Shown here piece by piece: positions 39,889 through 50,649 of a stretch of DNA of 64,000 nucleotides (the first letter of the stretch is position 1; the number at the start of each line of letters is the position of its first letter). Source of the stretch: Cyclospora cayetanensis (lineage: Eukaryota; Apicomplexa; Conoidasida; Eucoccidiorida; Eimeriidae); NCBI RefSeq assembly GCF_002999335.1, contig NW_020312746.1, forward strand, positions 1 through 64,000, written 5' to 3'. Below the pieces are notes generated by a model. That model saw only the letters and a program-made list of their open reading frames with translations. It was not told the DNA's origin and did no database searches. Both the position numbers and the translations under genes were made by a program.

Positions 39889-41219
39889 AGTAGTGTTAGT
39901 TGACTACAGTAAGACGCAGTGTTCTTTGCAGTGCACTAGATCTGCGAATAGTTGGGAATGCTTCGAGAGTGCAAAAGCGCGCATCCCAGCTTTCCCTTCC
40001 CCCCTTACAGAGAAACTCCGAGCGCATCGGTAAGGCGAACTAGCAAACTCTTTCGTTAAGCACTAAATGCCTTTCTTTTTAGCTTGTATCCGAGTTTGGA
40101 GTTCGGTTTTTACCGACAGAGACCTTGGATTGAGCGTTCCATCTTCGCTCTCTTCACTCAAAGATCAAACGCGAATTACAGATTTGAGAATGATGGAAAA
40201 GTTTAATTTGCGCTCATGTCTTAGACAGGTCCACTTGGTTGCGCCCGCAGTAAGCCCGTTGTCGTTGGTCTACCCAGCGCGAAACGCACATGCAAGTGAA
40301 CAGCTCGGTGTGTGGCTGAAGAGCTAGCAGCATCAATACAGATACTCGCATAACATGCATATACTGGGTGAAGTTGTTACTGCGTCACTACCGTATTGCA
40401 ACTCTTTAGCTGTTTCAAAAATGGAATAACCTAGACCCGGCGGGCATGAATACAGCATATAAGCATCAAAAAAGCATACCAGAAATGAAATATTATTGAT
40501 TGCATCATTATATCGTGTGTGCCTATCGGTTGGCTGATTGATTGTGGTAGCGCTAGCCACACGACACTTGTCTTATATCGCTCCAAGTCAATAGCGCATG
40601 GCATGGGGGAAAGAAAAAGTACCCTTTTTGGAGAACATAGACAAGCTGTTTAATTTGTGTATACGACTTGTTGCATTGCTTGCTCAATTAAAAATCAAGC
40701 ATTCTTGCAGCCCATCTATCCTGTGGCGCTGTCTACCGCTTTTGTTTTATTCCATTAAAGTATATTGATGAGTTCACTGCTTGACTCGAGTATTCATATT
40801 ATTTATTGCAAATTGATTTAAGCCAAAAGCGATAAGGATTAAAGTTACTAGCCTGTGCGCCAGTTGGTATGTGCAACTGGCTGTTGGATGTTCTGTGTTC
40901 CTAAATTGCAGCAACAGAACGCTACCCTGCATTTCTTATTTATACCAAGATCCTAACGAGCGAGGGTAGCAAGAGAAAGAAGCTTTTTCTGGAGACCACT
41001 GAAGAACTGTATAAATTTCAAAGTATGTTTCAGGCTAAGTATCTCCCTATTGACACTCCAAGCGAAGTGCTGCAAGAAGTGTCCTTGGGGAGGTGGCATC
41101 CGAGGCTTGAGAAGCTGAGAGCTCAACCAGTCATGCTTAGAGATGCTTGTATACTGACAGCGGTGCTTTACAGGCCTGAAATCAAGATTTCAACGAACAC
41201 GGAGACTGTTCAGAAATGA
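39889..41219 (+). CDS. Unrecognised multi-exon gene (5' end unclear)
   Basis: A likely internal exon at 39,889-40,029 (acceptor TTTTTCCTTGCAG, donor ATCG|GTAAGG) codes VVLVDYSKTQCSLQC...FPSPLTEKLRAHR. A following stretch after an acceptor at about 40,080 (CTTTTTAG) has two competing frames. The best-supported part is the terminal exon 40,912-41,219. It begins after AAATTGCAG, reads TERYPAFLIYTKILTSEGSK, GSKRKKLFLETTEELYKFQ, DTPSEVLQEVSLGRWHPRL and RDACILTAVLYRPEI, and stops at TGA 41,217-41,219. Its balanced composition and hydrophobic/charged patterning look like a real folded protein. No family was recognised and the start was not found. Confidence 0.45.
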
Positions 41220-41981
41220 CCAATGTGTAGCTTGAGGGACATATAAATAATGCAGCACACATTACAGCATTCCGACCTTACCTTGTTGCTTTGGGTCTTC
41301 AGGCTGTGATAATATGTCAGAATCTCGTAGTTACTCTTAATACTTTCTTTTTTTCTTCTGGTGGGGTTTGATTGCGTTGCTTGTTTTCTAGTGCCGAGTG
41401 ATGCTGTCATCACTCGTAGATAACTGCTTTCATGCTGTTTTATCAGATTGTTTGTAGTATTATGGGTATTTTACCCCAGAGTAGGCAAAGGGCGCATCAA
41501 ATGATGTCATATATTTGGATGGGGCTTCGCATGTTACATGTGGCACAGCTTCTGTGCCACCTGATGGCCCGATCAGGGCAAATCCACATGAGCGAGGCTT
41601 CGTTATACGATTATCCCCGGTCATATGCGGAAAAAATACACTTGCCTCGCCAATTATAAGGTGGCATCTGTCGTTTTAGTGTCCCGTTTCTCCACGATAT
41701 GCACTGCAGCAGCCTCACCCACCGCATGCTGCCCAGGCCGCGTCTAGCCAAAATAGAGCAAAGCAGCCCCGTTTCAGCGCGAATCTGTCCACATATCAGA
41801 CTTGTTACAATATCTTTGTAGCCGTATGGACAAAGCGAAGGCCTTTTTGGCCTCCATACTTCATGGGTGACTCGCTGAGCCGTCTGCGAAGTTTCGCACC
41901 GACGGGCGGGAAAGCCATGGGTAAACGTAATTGAAGAGCCGTGCTGCTCTGTTAAATCACGGATTCTCACGAATCCTTACC
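41220..41981. promoter_or_regulatory. 5' flank of the KH-domain gene
   Basis: About 760 bp before the KH-gene ATG. A 119-codon ORF on the minus strand (41,611-41,970) crosses it but has no recognisable product and overlaps the presumed promoter. No repeat or RNA gene was seen. Confidence 0.35.
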
Positions 41982-44900
41982 ATGCAGGCCACAAACAGCC
42001 GAGCTGCTGCCGGGGGGGGCAACAGGGAGATGGCAGCAGTGGGACCCCCCGGTGCCGGTGCGCCACATCTAATATTCCCTCGCACTCCCCTCATGATGCC
42101 ACCGGGTATCCCTTTGCCTATAGGTGGCCCCTTCCCTGGAGGAGTTCCCCCCGCCCTATTGCCAGGCGCATTTGCACTGCACCATGCTGCAGTTGCTGGT
42201 GCTGCTGCTGGTGCTGCTGCAGCAGAGGAAGCTCGTAAGGCTCATGAGCGGTCAATTATTATGCCTCCTAACGATGGGTTGCACCCAGTTGGTGTCCATG
42301 TCGGCCCTCAGCGTGGTGGTCGGGGGCCGGGGGGTAGGGGTTCAGGAAGCAAGCGCCACGGGGTCGAACGCAGTAGTCAATCCTGGCGTCGGCAGGGTCC
42401 AGATGAGGGTACAGGGAGCACAATCCGATCTCAAAGAGGACGGGCTGAATGGCGAGGTGGGGGGCCCCGAGGAGGTGGTCCAGGGGGTAACAGGTGGCGG
42501 GGTGGGCAGGCTGAGGGAGGTAGTGGTACTCTCAAGAAGCGTCAACGGGTAGTGGATGGAGGTCCTCATGGGGGATCAGATTCGGAGCTGTCGTTGATGT
42601 CTGTAGCATCAGATGAGCAGAACCATGGCAGACGGAGTCCTTCGGTCGAGTTTATGCATCGCCAGGGGCCTTCTAAGGGCAACTCCCATGCAGGAGCAGA
42701 CAACGTAGGCGAGCTCTCTGCCGTATTGACTCCCATGTCTTCTGTCTCGCGTTCCAGCAGGGATTCCTCTTTGTCGCGCACCTCATCTCCAACTGAGGGC
42801 CCCGAGGTGCTACGGGGGGTGCCTCCTCTTGATCTTGCAGGAGCTTCGGCGGCTTGCAACAATTCCAGCGTTAGAGATGGCGGTGTAACACCAGAGTGGC
42901 CTCCAGGGTTGGGGGTGTCTGGGGGCCCTCTACAGAATTTGAGACCCCAAGCAGGGTCAACTTATAGGATGAGGTCGCCTGCTGCTGATCCTCCACCTGG
43001 ATGTGTTGCGGAGTCTGTAGCTGGCAGTGTCCCCCCAACGCAGCAAAACCAGAAACGCATCCAGCAGAAGCGCGCAGGGAAATTCTTGTTTGATTTGTGG
43101 GTACCCACGACGTTTCACCCGATGGGTAAAGACGCAGTGAAGGCAGTACTGGGAGTCAGAGGCAGCACCCACAAGGAAATGGAGAGGGTTGCGGGGGCCC
43201 ACGTGCAAATTTACGGCAAACAACTCAACAGGAATACAAAAAAGCACGAATATGATGAATTTAGGTACGATTGAGCAATTTCAGAGGTAATGGTATGGAG
43301 TTATATTGGCTGCTTTTTATGTAGGAATAGATGGGTCAAGATATTGGTAGGTAATAGCTGTGTAGCTTACGTTCGGCTTTTTTGAAGTGTAGTTGCATGC
43401 ACGGTCAGGTGTTCTTGCGAGGCTATACCCATCACATTGTACAAGTCTGATTTAACGGTACAAGCTTGCAGATGCCTTTTGTTTCACACAGGTTTTGCTC
43501 TCAGGTGTATCCCTGCGTATCACAAAGTTTTGCATAGATATAACTACGTTGGTGGATACGCAACGCTTGCGCTGTAGCCGTCTTCACGTCGACGGACTAA
43601 GCCCATGTTTGGGGGACCCCAAGTGCTTTCATGTTCCATGCGGTTGCTTTCGCTGCTATTTGTCGCTGAGGGAAAGCGAGCTATATCTTTTATAAAGCTG
43701 TACTTTTTTCGCTAAACTGCGACTGTGTGCCTGTCCCTCCCCCAAGGACCCTAGGTGTATGGGCAGCTGAGGCTGAAGTGCTCCCAACGACCACATGGGA
43801 CACGTATATTCGCTTTGTTGGATGCATATATCCCCAGCAAAACAGAAGCTTATCCATTCACAACGCATTATACCACACTTGAATCTACTTGACAAACCTG
43901 AAGTATAATAGAGCAATATGTTTGAACGCATGTATTAGATGCCACTGCCTTTTGACTTCGCATGAAGCCGAAGGCAGCTGGTGGTTTGGCGTTGTGGTTG
44001 AGACACAAAAGGCGAAGAGCCTAATAGCTGCAGATGGACTATGTGAAGGCCCACCTCAGGAAGAGTAGACATTTTGGTCCACCCCCTAAGGAAGGTGTTC
44101 GGGTGTTAGAATGAATGCGACTTTACGGACGACTTCTATTGGGTCTGATGGCGCGCCGTTCTGTCTGGCTGCATGTTTCCCCTGCGTCTGTATCAAGTGC
44201 CTCCCGGCTCCTCCACATAGCTGTGGTACACGGCCAGTGCTTACAGTTTCCGTGGGGTTGTGTATGGCTTTGGGTCCTGTGGCGTGCTTCAGGGACAATC
44301 AGCCTTTGCATTTGGTGGTAACTAGCGACAGACTGCGGAACCCCAACCCAACCCCCGATGAGCAACTGCAGATTGTGCACCGGCTACAGAATATGCTCGA
44401 GGGCCTCGTGCGGGAGAACTGGCCGGCCTCAGCGGGTCACACACCTCACAGTTTCTTCGAGAAACAACAGTGTCTTGGGCCCTCCACGGGGCCCCTCGTT
44501 GAAGTGAACCCACTCGACGGCACATGCCACGTTCTCAGGCAGGGCCTCCCCTCCCTTCGAGTTGCGGCTGGGGCAGGTGATAGCGGCAACGGCAGCCGAT
44601 TGCACGGGGAACCCCCTCAGCAGCGGCGGCCTGACTCCCCTTGTGTTTCTGAAGTGGATGAGCTGGTGGCGGGGGAGGTGAGACATCCCATGAACTTTGT
44701 CTCACAACGTGGAGCCCTCCCGCCTCCCCAGCAACAATTGATTCAGCAGTCTGCAGACAAAAATCAGCAGCAGCAGGTATCCCAAACGGTGCCTTGGGGT
44801 CCCTCCAGCGCAGGACCACACCACCTGCCTGCTGGCAGTGTGGGTAGAGGTAGGGCCCTCGGTGCTTCATAGGGTAGTTCAGGTTTATGAATGGGGTTGT

Positions 44901-45513
44901 CATCGAGACTGGCAGCTCATGCACAGCATTAATTTAGGGATTGAGGCGAGAACAGACACAAAACCTGCAAGGGAGATTGAGCAAGAGATAGCTACCGCGA
45001 CATAGAGAAACAGTGAGGAATAGGGGTGCACAGGGGAAGACAGGGATAAGTATGGAAGCTGCGCCACTGTGAGCTTATTTTAGTTTGTCTAAGTGGGATG
45101 GGGACTGTACTTTTTTATTTGCAGGAGTGAGATTTCAAGGAGACCCTACACTGCTTCTGGACTTGCCCCCCTCCATGTGTTTGCTAATGCTAACGCTGCA
45201 GGGGCTCCATGCATTGTTGGCGGAGGAGGGGCCCTGCAGTCCAGCCTCTTTACCAAGTCGGTTTGTGCAAAAGTGGGATGTGCCTTTGAAGGTTTCTAAG
45301 GCAGAGTACGGCTTGGACGCATCGTGCCCGCTGTCATGGAGTGATTCTGTTATGGGCTTGGTAATGCACTTCCCAGAGGTCTTTATGGTGGTTGGCGACA
45401 CCTGGGGAGCCTCGGGGGAAACGGGTGAAGGTAAAGAACCTACTGTATCCTCAGTTGAAGTCCCACAATTCAGAGCCGTGGCCGCGCGCATGCGGCAGCT
45501 CATGGCCTCTTGA
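41982..45513 (+). CDS. KH-domain RNA-binding protein, three exons
   Basis: Predicted 742-residue protein. Exon 1 is 41,982-43,264, exon 2 is 44,293-44,849 and exon 3 is 45,125-45,513. The exon 1/2 joint (AG|G) and the exon 2/3 joint (G|GA) both keep frame and the total length is a multiple of three. The first 370 residues are Gly/Pro/Arg-rich with RGG-like patches (RGGRGPGGRGS, RGGGPRGGGPGGNRWRGG) and an Ala run. A single KH domain follows: KFLFDLWVPTTFHPMGKDAV, the GxxG loop in VLGVRGSTHKEMERVAGAH, then VQIYGKQLN. It continues across the intron as DNQPLHLVVTSDRL and a final helix LQIVHRLQNMLEGLVRENW. This layout resembles SF1/BBP- or KHDC4-type KH proteins of pre-mRNA processing. Exon 3 (LDLPPSMCLLMLTLQGLHAL) was not recognised. 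Nuclear RNA binding is inferred. Confidence 0.85.
43265..44292 (+). other. Large intron of the KH-domain gene
   Basis: A 1,028-nt intron from donor AG|GTACGA to acceptor GCTTCAG. It interrupts the KH domain just before its last strand and helix. No gene was recognised inside it. Confidence 0.75.
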
Positions 45514-47259
45514 ACGCTGCGTCTACCTGCTGCACTGCACTGCACCTGTAGACCGTGTCTTCCGGCTCGCAGACAGATACTGTTCCACACCATGCCACCC
45601 TGAAACGTAATCTCCATAGCGCAGATGCACGAGCCGCTGGATCTTCTGCAACAATATAGACAAACGCCAGTCTTAGCCAGAGGAAAGAGGGCAGCAAGCT
45701 GATATCTGTTTAGGCTGCAGTCTTTTGGGTCCCTCGGTGGAAAGGCGGGAGACAGATGTGCAACTCATGTTACATACACTTATCGCCGTGTACACTGTGG
45801 GATGCCTCCCGGTGGCGTCCACCTTAAATGGTTGAGCGCTCGCTCATAGTCGGTTCATTGGTTACAGGGCGAAGAGACACTGCGCAACAATAAGAAAAAC
45901 TTGGTCGAACGTTGGGGCGCATAAAACTGTGGGGGCCCCTGCATCAATAGCCTCGCTGCATAACGTGTGTGGGCCTTCTCGCTCTCTGAGGGCTGTACGC
46001 AGTTAGGAATGCGGTGCACGACGGGACACTCGTGTAGAACAACGCAAGTATATTTTTTCAAAGCTACACCTTGCCGCCCAGTCACTTCGAATGCCGTCTG
46101 ACGGGCCTGTCAGGGCGTGTATTCAAGCTATCGATCTACTAGTGCGTTGCTACGTAGCATTACTCCCGACGCATTTTTGCGCAAGCCGCGTGGGTGGGCT
46201 CGGCGCTAGGCCCCGAAAGGTTTGGTGAGCTTCAAAGCTTCCCACAGTGAGAGTAAACCTTGCATTCGTTTCCAATGGGTACATGCAGATCAATTTTTTC
46301 AAATTAAGGTGTATCTATAAAGACTGAACAAGGGCTTCTGCGGAGTGCTCCCTCTTAAGTTTCATTTGACAGGGCTGCAGATCCTGTTGGGCTCGTTAAA
46401 CGATCTGCCGCTGCAATATGGCTTGCTATTTGAAGAGCACGAGCGGTTAAGAGTGATAATGTCGGCATTGGCTTTTGCTATTAGTGTACATAATTACGCT
46501 CATAAGCCAAAAATGCTCCTATGGCTTGAATAGTGCCTTTTGTCGTTCGTGCCAGAGAGCCCTGCGTCTAGCCGCCCCCGACGCTCCAAGCTGACACATT
46601 CCAGGACTCAAAATAGCATATTTCTATACGAGGCAACAATACATTCTCTCTTTCAGTGCTAGCAAACCTCCGTGTGTTGTCGCCAGAGGGACCGGCGTAG
46701 CGATGTGCCACCGACACTAGATATCTTGGGCCGTCGCTTCCTTGCAACAGGAGGCTAGAATCTACGTGAAGGAACATGAACACTTCTTAGACTGCTGGAT
46801 ATAACTGTGTTTGCTACCATTGTTTCCTATTCTACTCTTCAACATTTTCTTCGGCAAGTGGCGTATTGATAAGAAACACACAAGATATGACTCCCTTCTC
46901 TTGGCTGTTCCTCCCGCTATTCCCTGCAAACTACACCTATTGGAACATTCGTAAGATCACTGTTGTGTGCCTTTACACTAGATGCTACATGCAATCAGCT
47001 TTGGATACTCGGAATGCTTATAGGGCGGAGCCAAGCGCATCCTAGCTGGCCGTCTACCCTTTTGCCGAATCGTACACTCAATGAAACCCCGTCAAATTTG
47101 TATTGATTTTGAAATCGATTGTCTCCTTACAGTGTTCTTGAATGCAGCACTGTGTTGGTAGCATCTCCTGAATAGAATGCTTGTGGTTGCAGTGACATGT
47201 CATATTCCTCTCAAACAGTTGTCTGCTTTTTAGCAATTTATTTGATAATTCATTTATTT
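45514..47259. other. Gene-poor stretch, nothing coding recognised
   Basis: About 1.7 kb between the KH gene and the first retroelement remnant. It contains short ORFs without recognisable products and one copy of a dispersed imperfect repeat at about 46,978-47,060. Confidence 0.4.
46978..47060 (+). repeat. Dispersed imperfect repeat, copy A
   Basis: The stretch shares blocks with 61,013-61,095 on the same strand: CTAGATGCTA, TGCAAT, ATACTCGGA, TGCT, GCGCATC/TCGCATC and AGCTGGC occur in the same order and spacing. Identity by eye is about 70 percent over some 75 bp. Its nature is unknown. Confidence 0.45.
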
Positions 47260-47816
47260 GACAGACATACTCTGAAACGATTGGTGAACTTCCTTAGCCG
47301 TGACAGAGCTGGGAAACCATAAGCAAATTGGACTTCTACACGGTCTAGCGAGAACAACGTAGATGCCACTCTGACCCTTGATATACGGCACTTCGACAAC
47401 AGATTCACTAGCCAGATATATCCAAATCCTTTCAGGAACAGGACGGCTTTGCAAATGACCAAGTTCGAGAGAAGAAGGCGGCTTATGTGATGACAATCTG
47501 GGCACGACAATGCAAACTTTCCTTCTGCGGTACGCATTCCAGGCCACCAGCAAGACCCAGAGAGCCATTGCACTGTAGTGCGAACCCCAGCAGGGTCCCA
47601 AAAACGTAGTCATGTGCTTCCCGCAAAAACAACACTGCAGGGGGAGGCCAGAGTGTAGAAGCGACGGAGTCTTCGCATTGTTTTGAACCATGGCGTGCCA
47701 CTCTGAACGCGGTAGTCCTCGACCTTTCTGCCATTCTGGTTTTGGGCAAAATTAGTGCCTGCACGGGTGTCCAAAACAAAAGACTCCTGCGTATTCAAAA
47801 GAAGCTCGAATTGCAT
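47260..47816 (-). pseudogene. RNase H stump fused to integrase fragment
   Basis: The stretch starts with FVLDTRAGTNFAQNQNGRKV, which matches the start of gypsy RNase H (DTDAS...QNGR). It jumps after about 40 residues to integrase CWWPGMRTAEGKFALSCPDC (the zinc-binding motif). The core then appears in another frame as VEVPYIKGQSGIYVVLAR and SSVTAKEVHQS. Most of RNase H is therefore deleted. Confidence 0.78.
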
Positions 47817-48204
47817 TGCTGGGGATTGGCGATAGGGCGTTGGTGACCACGATGGTGATGCCCTTCATACACTCCACTGTTTAGGCGTACTGCAGTAGGC
47901 GCCTAAGGCAGATAATATTACTAAGGCTAGCAAAGTCATGAACACTCTTCGTGAGATGCGTCGAGGACTAATGGTTGGGCTGGACAGAATATTGATGCCT
48001 ATATATAATTGATGCCTGCACTTTTCACACCCCACCACACCCCACAAGGCTTTTCTCACACTGGGCGCCGCTGCTGGACTTCAGCGAAGCCATGAGAATA
48101 ACAAGCAATAACTTGGTGCTTCGCACGGGCTGCAGCCTGTTGGAAGATAATGGCTTACCAGACATGTAATTAGCGTCGGTTGTGAGGAGCAGTGGAGCTC
48201 AAGT

Positions 48205-49244
48205 ATGGACAGTGCAGGCACCGAAGGAGTGGTAATGTGGCTGACAGGCTTTTTCGGCGCTACCACTCTTTCCTGTTATGGGCATAGAATGCTCTTTCTT
48301 ACGTGTCTCAGTTGGAGATACAGCAATCAGAGCGATTGGAGAAAAGGGTTTTTGGCAATAAGATGCAAGCTCATAGAGCTTCTCGACGTACCTTCCATTT
48401 TAAGGAGGCAAAGAACACTCTTTGACTGTTTTGATGTTTGCCGGATGTTCCTTGACTTCGGCAGCCGAATTGTAGTGTACCAGAACACACGTTGTTCTGT
48501 CGTAAATCCAACAGATTCCTGCCTTTACACAGCCTTGTATGTCCCGCAACGACATAAGCGTGCGCCGTAGGGGTTGTAGGTGTTCCGAATAGGTTGGCTT
48601 AGCATTGAGGCATCAAAGTATATAACCGTCTACCCGTGCTTGACAGGCTCAGCGAAATCCTGATTGCCTTTATGTTGCTGATCATCTGCGGCATTCAAAA
48701 ATCTAAACGGCAAATAGGTGCACTGGAAATGTCTGAGCACAAGCATGAAAATTCTTTTTGTGCCTATCAAGGTTAATAGGCATTTGAGTGAACGCATCTG
48801 TGTGGTCAAATGTCAAGTGAACTGTTGATCCGTGTAGTCCGTCAGGTAACTTGTCAATACGAGGTATTAAAAGATTTTGTTTAACCAGGATCCTGTTAAA
48901 ATAAATACAGTTCATATGAGTCACCTTCCACTCTTTCTTTGCTCCAATACCGGGGTATGCCCAATAGCGCTGGTCCACTCGTGAACTTTTTCCTTTTGCG
49001 AGATACCATCCGCCTGCGCTAAACCATCTTTCCACTCTGTATACGGGCTCCACCCAGTGGCATGTAGCTTGAAGAAGACCTGGAAGCTAGTTAGTACGAT
49101 GTGGTGGACGACCAGCAGGTGGCCAGCCAACGGCAGCGCGTCAGCCTTAAACACATGCATGAATTTTTGTTGAGCGTTGCGTACTGATGTTTTTCTGCTG
49201 AGCCTCCAATCAAGCTCCACAATAAAGAGCCGTTTTAATGTCAC
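48205..49244 (-). pseudogene. Reverse transcriptase remnant
   Basis: Recognisable RT blocks in order are HHIVLTS, NRILVKQNLLIPRIDKLPD, a degraded LPFRFLNAADDQQ (family LPFGLxNAPxxFQ), a lost YxDD site (GYIL in its place), and the thumb stretch EHLQPLRRTLMSLRD with KEHPANIKTVKECSLPP. The frames shift several times and the catalytic aspartates are gone. Confidence 0.8.
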
Positions 49245-49919
49245 TCAGAAGGGGTGCATGGTCAGGGCCGTCTCGTACTGCGCTGCTGAGCCTCCTACAC
49301 GAACACTCTGCCTCACCTTGCTAAGGTGTGGACTCTTCTTCACTGGTCATGGACTTATGGAGCCTTGTTCAGCAGACTGAAAGCTGCTTCTTCCTGGCGG
49401 CTCGCGGTACACTAACTTTCGCAGTTTATTATTGTGGTCACTTCCTTGCCTTTGATTGGACTACCCGTGGTATGCCCACGGCTACGTCATGTTATACATG
49501 CCCAACAAGGAAGTCACGGGCCATGCTGCTAGGATCCAATTTCGAGTTAAATTGCCATTGAGCTGCCGTAACCTTGCCAAACCCTTGCCCTCTGCCACTA
49601 GCTAGAAAACTTGAGTCTCAGTGACTGCGCCTACGAGTGAATACGCAGATCGAACTCTTGTATGTTGTGCTCGGATAGCTGCTCCACTTTATATCTTTTT
49701 CCTCTGCTCGAAGTAACGCTAGCAAACCTTGACCCTAAGCGTGAACTTGTATCAGCGCGTAATTGACATTTGGTGGGTCTTCAACTGCAGTACTATCCCC
49801 TGTAGCCCTTGTCACTGCACTGTGGTCTTAGGAGGCTTGCTGTTTACCGTATGTGCCTTGTTTGCCTTCCACACAACCCGCTTCCGCTTGGAGCAGTGCC
49901 TTTGTTCCAGGTCCTTGTA

Positions 49920-50120
49920 TCACTTAATGCGGTTGCAGTTCTGGAGCATATGACTTACTTTGTCACAATAGAGGCAGATGCGCTGTTGTGGAGCTCTGTA
50001 TGGCTCCATAGTAGCGCGGACTTTCTCTGGTGTCCATTTGTTGCTAGCCCTAGAAAAGAAATTGCTAGAGACGGTCGACAGAGCCTCGGCATCCATAGGT
50101 TCAATATCTGGTATTTGCAC
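49920..50120 (-). pseudogene. Gag fragment with CCHC zinc knuckle
   Basis: A 66-codon open stretch ends with CLYCDKVSHMLQNCNRIK, a perfect C-x2-C-x4-H-x4-C nucleocapsid knuckle. The sequence before it (APQQRI) is Pro/Gln/Arg-bearing like Gag linkers. An open stretch at 50,322-50,624 on the same strand may be more of Gag, but this is unproven. Only this copy of the element pair shows a knuckle. Confidence 0.75.
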
Positions 50121-50649
50121 CTTCTTTTGAGCTAAAGAAAAACATTGTATGGCTCATTTCCTCCTAGATTTCACAGAAGCCCACTATTTGCAAAATCGCC
50201 ACCGCTCGTCTGTTGATTCGCAAAGTCGCTCCCCAACCTGCGACCCTCCTACATTGCCCTTCTGGTAGACCTTGAGGTAAGCCACTGATGAAGTAGTTGT
50301 TCGTTCACGCTGTGACGTTTGCTAAGCCAAGCTGAATTTTGTTCGATATACTAATCTTTTGGTGGCTTCGCTTGCTTCAGCGTTTACAGCTACCCCATAG
50401 CTTGCTTGTAAGCTGATTTCGGCGAATGCCGGTAAGGCAGGCTTGTATGAAGGCCTGAACTGCAGGATTCCGGAATGAAGACTGCTTTCCCTGAATACGT
50501 ATAGCCTATATAAGCGTGCTTCCCCTGCATGAATATAGATACAGTAAAAGTACTCCCCCTTCCAACAGGCATGCTGCAAGAAGTACTTCTTTCCCTTCAC
50601 TACGACGTACACAGCTAGGTACATCTTGAGCCGCTTGAACTGTTCGAGT

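Larger units (their letters stand above)
47260..50620 (-). mobile_element. Decayed chromovirus-like Ty3/gypsy retroelement, minus-strand copy
   Basis: Read on the minus strand the remnants occur in Ty3/gypsy order. A Gag zinc knuckle comes first (49,920-50,120), then reverse transcriptase (about 49,244 to 48,205), a stump of RNase H (about 47,816-47,690), and integrase zinc-binding and core segments (about 47,573-47,260). Many stops and frameshifts separate them, so no intact polyprotein exists. No LTRs were identified. Homology with the plus-strand copy stops abruptly near 47,265, inside integrase, after TAKEVHQS. Limits at the 5' side are approximate. The element is old and cannot move by itself. 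Confidence 0.85.

Noticed and set aside
41611..41970. 119-codon minus-strand ORF before the KH gene
   Set aside because: No recognisable domain, overlaps the presumed promoter, and lacks splice or start support.
47483..47779. Long ORF conserved between the two retroelement copies as a possible novel gene
   Set aside because: A frame shadow of the RNase H/integrase region. Integrase motifs are recognisable in the neighbouring frames.
48205..48570. 121-codon plus-strand ORF (and its twin at 58,193-58,411 on minus)
   Set aside because: Antisense to the RT thumb remnant. It is conserved between the two copies only because the DNA is duplicated.
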